Assembly (NCBI GenBank): GCA_905331475.1
Contig: CAJNYU010002478.1
Span: 265,673 to 329,672 of the forward strand
Origin: Rotaria socialis
Taxonomy: Eukaryota > Rotifera > Eurotatoria > Philodinida > Philodinidae
Direction: 5' to 3'
DNA: 64,000 nt
The translations under genes were made by a program, and so were the position numbers. The notes below the pieces were generated by a model. It saw nothing but the letters and a program-made list of their open reading frames with translations. It had not been told where the DNA came from and made no database searches. The number at the start of each line of letters is the position of its first letter. Positions within the stretch are counted from its first letter, which is position 1. Shown here one piece after another: positions 55,216 through 64,000 of this stretch.

Positions 55216-57522
55216 ACAGGTGTGAGCTTGGGTCACTTGTGATGACGTAGGTAGAGCGGGTGGAGGAAAGACTGACACCGTCGCGCACAGTTCTGCATTT
55301 ATCCACACGCACAACCACACCTATAGTATTGATTCTTCTACTTTCTTGCTTTCATAGCTCAGCCACATTACTCCAAGAGAATTCGTTTGTTTAATTATAC
55401 AAAAAAGTCTTCATCGAAATGATATAGCCGACTGCATGCCGAATGTATTTGAAAAAATAATCAAATAAAATAACCTCGATGATTATTTCTTTAATTGAAA
55501 CAACCACCATTCAAAATCAAGGATCGACTATTTTTTGAATGCGAGGGACAACACCATTTAATATGTGCTCTATTGTGAAAAATGTATCAGTTTTTGAAAC
55601 GTATATCTTTTTGTTAAAAAGTTCGACAACATTTGTGAATAGTGTATTGTTGAATTCAAAGACGGTGTCAAATATTGGTAAAACACAACAAATCGTATTC
55701 CGGCACTGTCACTGATGAAATTTCTGAAAATGCCATGAACATACATGTTTCTATCATATTTTCTCGTCTTTTTTTGCGAGAATAAATACAATTATTTATA
55801 TGAAAGAAATAAATGCACTTCTTTTTAACACTGTCTTCAGTCCAACTCGCAGAACAAAACAAGAATTCAAGATCTGTTCCAAGAGAGATATAAATCGAAT
55901 GGAATCATCGGCCTAAATGATATTCAAAGCAAAATTCATAATGCCCACTAAAATACTCAAAATGCTAATTGATAGATTTTTGAATCAACTAAACGAAATT
56001 AATTGAAACGCATATAAAATTCAAATCTAACTATCGCAGTGCTAATAGGTTTTGGTTGTCTCTTTCCTTATTTTTATGAATGTCACATATCATTAAGGAG
56101 CAAATATATGGCCAATCCAAATTTGATCCAAAGACAAAAATTACAAATCAGTGTAGGCGAGGATGTAGAAGTAAGGCTGAAGGTAAGCGAGGTTTCTCTT
56201 TCCACTTCCTTTTATTTTCAACAATTCTATCTCCCGACATTTTTACTCTCGATATTAATTGGGTGAGCCAAATATATTTCAACAATAGGCTTGGAATATC
56301 TATTGAATTTTGTTTCATGAACTCTATTAACTTTTCAAGAACCAAACGATCTTATTGTACTAAAAACTTTATGTTTGATAGTAAAAAAAACACAGGACGT
56401 TTGGAACCAAGTTTCTATATCCGTTTTCGTCTCGATTTAGAAAGAATAATTCCCAAATTTATTCGCATCAAATCTGAGAAATATTAAATTCTTATTTTTT
56501 AAATTTATCCAGTCGATGATTGCCACTTGTTTGGCCATCTTTCTGGAACTTTGCTTTGATCTATGTGATTTATAGTAAGATTTGCTATAAAATCATAGAT
56601 AGTTTAACTACAATTTTAGCTTTAGCTCGAACAACTTGTTTTTTCATAGTGTCAGTCACGATGCTTGGGATTAGCTGCTTCCACTCATTTCCAACAGTAA
56701 TACATAAAACAAAATGTCAAAGACAGCTTCATAGAAGCAACTAGTTAATAATAAAGTGATCACTGCATTGAAAAACAACTAATCTGTAAAAGGAATGAAC
56801 AACAGGCAAGTGCAAAAATAGCATGATAAACTAAAGACAGATATTTATTCAGGCTACATACATCTTCTCATATTTACAGAATATCATCCCAAGCAATGCT
56901 AACGTGAAGTGTGTATAATTTGCAGAGGAATTTCAACATAGTTGCGTCAAACAATGGCAAAGAACGCAATCAATAGTTACTGTGAATAAATGTTCTAGTT
57001 ATTTAAGTATACCAACAATTCGATCCCAGAAAATTGAGCTTCCTAACAACTAACGATAAGCTGCCAGCAATATATTCTAGCATAAAAATCAGTATGAAAA
57101 TTAGTTTGTATGTGATAATCTATATTAACATCAACATTTGTGCAAAATTTAGTTTGTCTGTTTCAATATAATTCTCGTTGTCAGGATAACGGAAGCAACC
57201 AATAATGAGCTAGATTCACTTGTTGGCCACAGAGCTGAACAAATATTGAGTTTCGCAATTAGGACTTCAACTATGCGCTTGTTCAGCTCTATAATCAAAA
57301 GCAAATACTGAATATGATTCATTTAAGATATCCATCATATTAGATATGTTAAACGAAAATAAGAGAGAAGTGAAATCATTCTTTCATGCATTCATCTATA
57401 GACAATTTAGACTAGACACAAAAGTATATCGCTATTTTTTCATTGACGATGTCGGTCAAATAAAAAAAATGAGTATATATATATTGACATTTCTATTAGC
57501 TAAATAGAACATACAGACAAAA
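55216..57522. other. Intergenic, 2.3 kb
   Basis: Divergent promoters of RIOK1 (-) and the F-box gene (+) should be here. A slightly more GC-rich patch at 55215-55320 lies just upstream of the RIOK1 5' region. Open frames at 55570-55862, 56039-56487 and 56520-56744 overlap on both strands, have no domain and no phase-consistent splice partners, and are not called. Confidence 0.55.
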
Positions 57523-59258
57523 ATGAACATGAAATGTGAATGCATTCATTTGAATGATTTACCTGATGAAATTCTTTTGATTATTTTAAAAAAATTGATC
57601 AATACCGAAGTTCTTTACTCTTTAATAGGTGTTAATAAACGATTAAACAAAATTGTATATGATTCTAATTTTACTAGTAGAGTAGCATTGATAAAATATT
57701 CGTCAGATGATACTATTCATCCATTACCTTGGCAAATACTTGATCGATTTTGTTTACAAATTTTACCTGAAATTCATCACAAAATCGAATGGCTTGATAT
57801 TGAATCATCATCTATAGAACATGTTCTTCTTTCTAGAAATTATTCAAATTTATCTGGGCTTGGCTTATATAATCTTGGCATAGAGGAAATAAAACAACTC
57901 TTAACAGGTAAGATATTTTACTTGAACTGTCATATGTCTTGCCTAAGTGAAAAATGTATGACTACTTTAATTTTATCGTACAATGAAATTTGATTAATAT
58001 TAAAGATGACTTTTTCTCTCGATATATTTATATTTTTTTCCTTCAGATAAAAGTCTTTTAAATGATATAGTTAAAAGTCAGATTGTATCACTTGCTATTG
58101 GCATTAGTGCGTGCAAAATACCATATGTAACATCAGATATAATTAAACATCTATTTACACAGATCTTTATTATGTTCACCGATTTACAATGTTTAACATT
58201 TGTTCCATATTCTACATGGCATAATCAGATGATATTTGATATTTCCTCTTCAACAGTTTTCTCATCGAATCTATTGGAATTACATGTCAAATTGCATAAT
58301 TTCACTGATTGTCTTTACCTAGTTGATGGTCGTTTCAGCCAACTCTGTACACTTGATGTTAATATTTTTATGATTAATTCGTCACATTCAGTAATTAATA
58401 ATCAAGTAAATTATTTTGATGTAATATCGAATGTAAACAAGTCGATAATATATTCTTTTTAAGGAAAAATTGCCCAATTTAAAATGTTTTTCGCTAGAAT
58501 GCCATTTGGTTGGGGATGTTTATTCAGAATTAATCGTATCACTTCTACAGCGAATGCCAAATTTAGAACAACTCAATTTGTATTTCTTGATCTTCGGTAG
58601 AAAAACATTTATTGAAGGAAATAATTTGAAAGATATTATCAATTATATGCCACAATTGAATAAATTCATGTTTAATATTCGTTCAAATGTTTCTACTGAG
58701 AATCAAACTAATTTACCATCAAATGAAGATATTCAATATACATTTAGAGATTATAAAAATCAAATTATTTCTTCTATTGATTATTTTCCAAAGATACAAG
58801 ACGTTGAATGTCATATTTATTCGCATCCATATGTATGGAAAGATTATAAGAATGTTACAAATAGTTTCTCCGGTGGATTATTTAAATGTGTTCGTGAAGT
58901 ATTATTATTTGACGAACATCCGTTTGAACATGAATTTTTTCTTCTTATTAGTCAATCATTTCCATTCTTGAAAAAAATATCTATAGTTAATGAAACAAAA
59001 CAAAATAATCAAAGATCTAGAAAATCGAATAGTGACGATGAGAATTTCTCAATTATTGAATATCCTCATCTTATTGTACTTGATTTATATGAAGCTCATA
59101 ATGATTATGTCAAACAGTTTCTAATTGATACTAAAACATGTTTGCCAAATGATGTCTATCTTTGCATCAATCATAAAAGATTGAAAAAGATAACAAATAA
59201 TTTCAAAAGATATGAAACTCGAATTAATTGTTCAAAAATACGTTATCCTGTGGACTAA
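57523..59258 (+). CDS. F-box protein with C-terminal leucine-rich region
   Basis: Three exons, 57523-57907, 58047-58405 and 58464-59258, join in phase to 512 residues. Residues about 8-55 form an F-box (LNDLPDEILLIILKKL, LIGVNKRLNKIVYD), the part that binds Skp1 in SCF ubiquitin ligases. Next comes PLPWQILDRFCLQILPEIHH, then IEWLDIESSSIEHVLL. The rest is a series of degenerate leucine-rich units (YSNLSGLGLYNLG, DLQCLTFVPYS, NLLELHVKL, LPNLKCFSLECHLVGD, MPNLEQLNLYF, MPQLNKFMFNI), expected to bind substrate. From memory, proteins with this F-box plus LPWQILDRFCLQILP lead form a large lineage-specific family in bdelloid rotifers. The target is unknown. Two start codons (57523, 57529) are possible, and the first was taken. 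Poly(A) signal AATAAA at 59325. Confidence 0.85.
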
Positions 59259-59324
59259 TGAAATTTGCCGATTGCCAACATATTTCAAAGACTATTTTTC
59301 TTATGGATGTGTAATTATAATTGA

Positions 59325-59330
59325 AATAAA
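59325..59330 (+). terminator. Poly(A) signal of the F-box gene
   Basis: AATAAA lies 66 bp after the stop codon. Confidence 0.55.
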
Positions 59331-60669
59331 ATTCCTTTCTACAGATTGAACACATTAAAAGTAGAGAAAGTTGTTTTATATATTACATTAAAAATCATGA
59401 AAATTTATTCATTATATATCAAAATGATCAGACAAAGAGAATAACCGGATCTTGAACCTTTTTGTTTTCCCTTGAGTATGATCGATAGGCAGATATGATA
59501 TAAGATGTTATCTAGTATAATTTTCATCTAAAATCTTGATATCTCATGTAGAAGTTTTCTGTTATATGTTCTTGAACGTAGGTATTCGATTGAATTTACA
59601 AAGATAAAATTTTTCCATGGTTTTTAATAAATCAATATGATCTTAGTTTAACAGCATTTTTCTCGACTAGCATGAAATTTGTGATGGCAATATTCCCTAA
59701 AAGCTTACTTTGTCAAAGTTCACTGTTTTATCCTCAAAAAAAAAACGATAAAAATAAATGTCTCACTTTTTCATTACTCCAACATCTTTTGAAATGCATA
59801 TTCAAAGAAATAAATTTCAAGATAGTCTTCAATAAAGCTGCAGGCATCAATTTGATGGTTACATGTCAAGCACATGCACATTTTCTAACGATGTAAAAAC
59901 AAAATCCTACGTAATCTCGAACCAAACACACGATGTGATGATGAGTTACGCGTTCGCAAAGCCTACTGTCAGATAAATAAGTATATATTTCTGATAAAAA
60001 AATTGGATTGTTGTTAGCTCTTAAAATATTTATGAACATTATTGTCTAATACAATCGAAATAGCGACATGAAAAATATTGTATAATATAACCATTCAACT
60101 TACAAAGTTTTTGTTTTGGAAATTAAGGAATATGGAACAACCGATCAATTACAAAAGCATATAACACATTTTTTTATATCTTTGAAACAATATACAATTG
60201 TTTCTGTAAGAAAAAATTTGAAGATATGTTTTTCACATACTTGTTTTTATGAACATGCTCTTCAAATCGTTTTATATTTTATTTGATTACACCTATTTTG
60301 TTTGAATATTAACCGAGGTTCTTTTTTCATTTAAACAGTTTCGTAATTTAAAGTTTTTGATTTCTAAAGTTATGACATGTAATAAGATTCACATTTTTGT
60401 TTAACTGCATTCACACGAAATGATACTAAAAGCACATCAATCTATAAATCATCCGACATTCTCGATCTTTAATCGCATCGTATTTTGAATAATCTTTTTC
60501 TCTTACGATCTTTCTCTGGCAGTAGTTATTGCATTTCTTTACAAATGACTGCTTTCATATATTAATGTGATCTTCCTGATATATATTTGTAATTACTTTA
60601 TTGTCTGAACAAGTCTCATTACTAATATTTTATATTGAAACTTATTCATTTTCAAATGTTAAAATATTT
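59331..60669. other. Intergenic, 1.3 kb
   Basis: AT-rich sequence with no supported gene. The open frame at 59672-59896 has no domain. Nothing notable is seen. Confidence 0.6.
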
Positions 60670-61145
60670 AAAAAAAAAATTTAGCTTGTTTTTCATCTGT
60701 GAATACCTTGCTTGTTCTTCCCTGTGGCTCAAATGGAGATAAAAAAAAACTGAGCAATGCCAGACTACCAAATGATGCAGCACGCATATAAATAGGTACA
60801 CTTGATAACAGATCGGCATATGTTCCCGCCAAAGCCGCAACAACACCCATCACTCTGTTATATGCTACTGTTATAGCACTGCCTATACTTCGATTAGCTG
60901 ATGGAAGTACTGATGTAGTGTATGCATATAAATTACCATAGAAAATGTTCAGGCAGACACTGATATGATACAAGTGAAAGCTAAACTTTGAGTGGCTATA
61001 CAAACTACCGTATATGGAAAGAGAAAAGTCGTTGTAAGAAGCGCCCCAATCACAATAGTTTATCGACGTCCTAGAAAGCGAATTTCCACCAAACCGCCAG
61101 CCTTCATTGGACCGAATATAATAGAAACAGTAATAATGGTATAAT
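60670..61145 (-). pseudogene. Broken MFS transporter C-terminal half, fungal type
   Basis: Read on the - strand, the segment gives IIFGPMKAGGLVEIRFLGRR, a TAA stop (about 61056), TIVIGALLTTTFLFPYTVVC, then a one-base frame change near 60950-60965, and YAYTTSVLPSANRSIGSAIT, VAYNRVMGVVAAL, SVPIYMRAASFGSL and FFLSPFEPQGRTS before a stop at 60668. The order matches the last four transmembrane helices of fungal major-facilitator transporters: helix-loop GRR, LYAYTPEVLPxxxRxxG, NRxxG, PIY, and the terminal PFEPxGR. Animals have the related SV2/SVOP group, but the YTxxVLPS...PFEPxGR pattern is the one I associate with fungal sugar or toxin-efflux permeases. The N-terminal half is missing here. It is probably a horizontally acquired gene that has decayed. 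Confidence 0.7.
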
Positions 61146-61521
61146 CACGATTTCTTATTCAGCAGATGTATATATGTATTTTCTAGGTGTTCAGATATAC
61201 TAACTGCGAATTTTCTATACAAAAATTAGAGGAAACCCGTTTTTTTTCATTTCAAAAACCGTCAATAAGATTAATACATTAATGTGACCAAACAGAAAAT
61301 AATAGTCGAATTTTACGAACTATAGAAGTAGAGCAGTTTAATTAACGTGGAGACATCTTTTGATTCAAAATAGACTTGAGAAAGTAAACTAAACGAATAT
61401 TTCTTGTCTAGTATTCGTTCTTTACTCTGACGTCATCTACTTTTGTATTTGTTCATAAAGGACTAAATTATCATCATCTATTTGCTTCTTTATTTCACAT
61501 CAGATTATTTTTTAGACTATC
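61146..61521. other. Intergenic, divergent promoters
   Basis: 376 bp between the MFS remnant (-) and the cyclophilin gene (+). Nothing is recognised beyond AT-rich sequence. Confidence 0.5.
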
Positions 61522-63290
61522 ATGTCTCGACCTAGATTTCTCTCTTGTTTATTAGGAGTCTATGAAAATTTAATCAGTCATCATGATGATAAAATGATTA
61601 TATTAGTACATTGGTGTTTTCTTAACAAGTATTTCTGCGTCATCGAAGATGGCAAAGTAAAACATGTTTTAAAATGTTGTTTTCATTGCTCTTTTCTTTA
61701 GGAAAAAGATATATTTACGTTCAAGAGAGATGATCCTAGTGGAATAGTAATTGATTATAAAAAGGATGATCTTTTCATTACCACGAAGCATTCTTTTTCC
61801 GGAGCTCAATACACGGTCGAACTCTCAGTACATAGTTTTTTATAATTTAATGTCAAAACATGTCTTATTTTTTAGACAACAGGAAGCCAATTTCACGCAT
61901 CGTTTAGTATTAAAAAAACAAAAGTTGTGAACGAAAATGGGTAAAATAATGGATTCCTTTCAAAAAATATTTAATAAAATATTTCTTTTAGTCAATTCGC
62001 TGATAATATTAATTATTTAATTGCTAATATCAATTCAAAAATCGATGGTGCTCTTACTCGTTTAAAGGTTCAAAATAATGGGCGTAATCCTGCAAAAAAA
62101 TTTGATCCAAACGTGTATTTCGAGATATCGGCCAACAATATTCCAATTGGTCGAATTATATTCAAAGTGAAGTGCAAAAATATTTTTTGGAAAATTAGGA
62201 ATTCATGATATCCCTATGCGAACGTTTTCTTTCGTGTTCTTGACCTGTGCAGACTTCAAGATTTGTTGATAGAGCATGGTTTTCTTGTTCACGAGTCTTA
62301 AGAAAGGCAAACGCATGAGACAAGAAATGTTATTGTGATCCTGATGAAAAAAACTAGATATTTTTTTTAGAAGTTTAAATGTTATTCCAGGAGACAAACA
62401 TTCGATCTAGAACGTGATTGGAACGTAAGCCTAATCTTTTTTCCATAGAGTGCTTTTTTTACGTGTGCGCATGAGCAAGAAGATTGTATTAGGAATTGAT
62501 ATCTCTCTTTTTTTTTATAGCTATTTGATGCTGTTGTACCAAAGACCACAGGTAATTGGAAAAAATTCTTTTGATTGTATAGGAGTTTATTATTGTTTTT
62601 AGCCAATTTTCGAGCATTGTGCACAGGTGAAAAAGGTTTTGGTTATAAGGGATGTCGATTTCATCGTGTAATTCCTCAATTTATGGTTCAAGGTAAAGAA
62701 TTTAATTTATAATTTTTTTTCTATTATTAATTATTTTATTTGATAGGTGGTGATATAACCAATCAGTAAGTTAATAATAAAATGAAATTGTAATTAATCG
62801 ATACAATGATTTTCTTTTTTTAAAATTAAAATAGCGACGGTACGGGCGGTAAAAGGTAAACTGATCATTTAAGTTTAAATCATAGTTTAAATACGTTTTT
62901 TTTTCATTAGTATTTATCCTGAATTTTATTTTGCTGATGAAAATTTCAAATTGCAACACACAAAACCCGGTGTTTTATCAATGGCTAATTGTGGCCCAAA
63001 CACGAATCGTTCTCAGTTCTTTATTACTGCTGTTCCAACACCGTGGCTCGATGGAAAATCTGTAAAATCTCTCAATTCTCATTCTTTTATTGTTTGCTTC
63101 TCTGTTTTCAAAGGTTGTGTTTGGTGAAGTGGTGCAAGGAATGGATGTTGTTCAAAGAATCGAAAGTTATGGTATGTCATCGGAGTTATTTTTCTTAGCA
63201 GAATCTACTTTATTTATGTTAAGTTTAGGCACAAACTCGGGTACTCCAAACGCCGATGTCGTCATTACAACATGTGGCATTATTCAATAA
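61522..63290 (+). CDS. Cyclophilin-type peptidyl-prolyl isomerase with a novel N-terminal domain
   Basis: Eleven exons in phase: 61522-61656, 61702-61827, 61876-61940, 61992-62166, 62521-62551, 62603-62692, 62747-62765, 62835-62855, 62911-63061, 63114-63171, 63229-63290, giving 310 residues. Residues about 147-310 are a complete cyclophilin domain, which isomerises X-Pro bonds: [52 protein letters not shown] (catalytic Arg, Phe and Gln kept), [26 protein letters not shown] (the cyclosporin-contact Trp is kept, the usual His of GKHVVFG is Ser). Residues 1-140 are not cyclophilin: [20 protein letters not shown] and a later stretch of beta strands resemble the N-terminal (FP) domain of the proteasome regulator PI31, which is tentative. 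No signal peptide, so probably cytosolic or nuclear. The 354-bp intron 4 lies inside the isomerase domain. The 19- and 21-bp microexons are striking. Confidence 0.9.
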
Positions 63291-63879
63291 ACACAAATAG
63301 AACTTTGTTGAAAAACCTTGCGGTGCCAATAGACTATTGTATTGTTAGAATCATAAAAACTATCACGACTGTTCTTGTTGGGAATATCTCTCAGAAAAAA
63401 GACTTTAATATTCAACATCACAGTCAGCACTATTTTTGAATAAACGCGTTAACCATATATAACAGTATAGAATCATTTACACACATGATAACGTGAGAGA
63501 ATAATAACTTGTACATAGAGGTTATCAAAAATATGAAAAATAAATTTAATAGATAATCGGTCAAGAGAGAAAATGAACATTATTGGCATCAATAATTGGA
63601 AAAGCTTATTTTTTAGCAAATAGTGATATGATTTCTTTTGGGAAGAAGAGAAAATGTGTATACTATAAATACTATATGTATGTATAAAATAAAGACAAAG
63701 TCAAACATTTATATCTTCCAAAATAGAAACAACTTGTGTAAGTTCATCTTTACTTTTAATATAATCAATATTTATCATAACTTAAATTTAAATACAGTAG
63801 AATGATCATATCTATTATTTATTTTTAATTTTTATATCAATACCATCTTTCCAGATTTCTATCAAATAAATAAATAGTC
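63291..63879. other. 3' flank of the cyclophilin gene
   Basis: AT-rich, no gene. AATAAA occurs overlapping the stop region (63287) and again at 63688. Confidence 0.5.
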
Positions 63880-64000
63880 TACTTAATGAATGCATTAAAA
63901 AACGCTTTGCCTATAATAAAATGTCATTAATAAGTCTATTTAGAGATTATTTCTCATAATAATGCGAGTAAATTTTGATCTTCCTTTTTCGAGCGCTAAT
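63880..64000. repeat. Direct repeat, copy 2, cut by the window edge
   Basis: Identical to 51791-51911 over all 121 bases. The bases before it (AAATAGTC) differ from those before copy 1, so 63880 is close to the left border of the repeated unit, or at a junction. Confidence 0.97.

Noticed and set aside
56039-56487. Overlapping open frames on both strands between RIOK1 and the F-box gene
   Set aside because: Frames overlap one another, have no recognisable motif and no phase-consistent introns.

Overview
The window looks like nuclear DNA of a small-genome invertebrate animal, most likely a bdelloid rotifer. It is AT-rich, nearly all introns are about 50-70 bp with GT...AG borders, and the genes are metazoan (DDR receptor, Scm Polycomb protein, Src, NDR kinase, TMEM63). 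There is also an F-box/LRR gene of a type I associate with bdelloids and a remnant of a fungal-type MFS transporter. The rotifer assignment is inference. The gene models were built by hand by joining exons at GT/AG sites and checking that reading phase is kept across every intron.

Layout, left to right. 32-4084 (-): TMEM63/CSC1-like channel, 17 coding exons visible, 3' end beyond the window. 7309-8009 (-): small orphan single-pass membrane protein. 11389-13287 (+): orphan rhodopsin-like GPCR. 13538-17568 (-): complete discoidin-domain receptor whose kinase motifs are degenerate. 17569-24424: about 7 kb without a convincing gene, holding a foldback element. 24425-28893 (-): Scm-type Polycomb protein (2 MBT, SLED, SAM). 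31.3-35.8 kb: cluster of MITE-like elements with inverted-repeat tips and internal motif arrays, plus a decayed coding stretch. 36630-41611 (+): RBBP6. 44259-47974 (+): Src-family kinase. 48340-51333 (+): NDR/STK38 kinase. 51428-55215: the 5' exon of RIOK1 occurs twice in inverted orientation, with an ambiguous base (N) at 51790 beside the break; the intact RIOK1 gene is 52811-55031 (-). 57523-59258 (+): F-box/LRR protein. 60670-61145 (-): broken fungal-type MFS transporter. 61522-63290 (+): cyclophilin with an unusual N-terminal domain. The last 121 bases repeat 51791-51911 exactly.

As is usual in animal genomes, neighbours do not form operons. Several are nevertheless signalling proteins: two receptors, Src, NDR and RIOK1. 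Parts of the right third (51.4-64 kb) could be a real rearrangement, such as the allelic palindromes and colinearity breaks described for bdelloids, or an assembly join. The sequence alone cannot decide.
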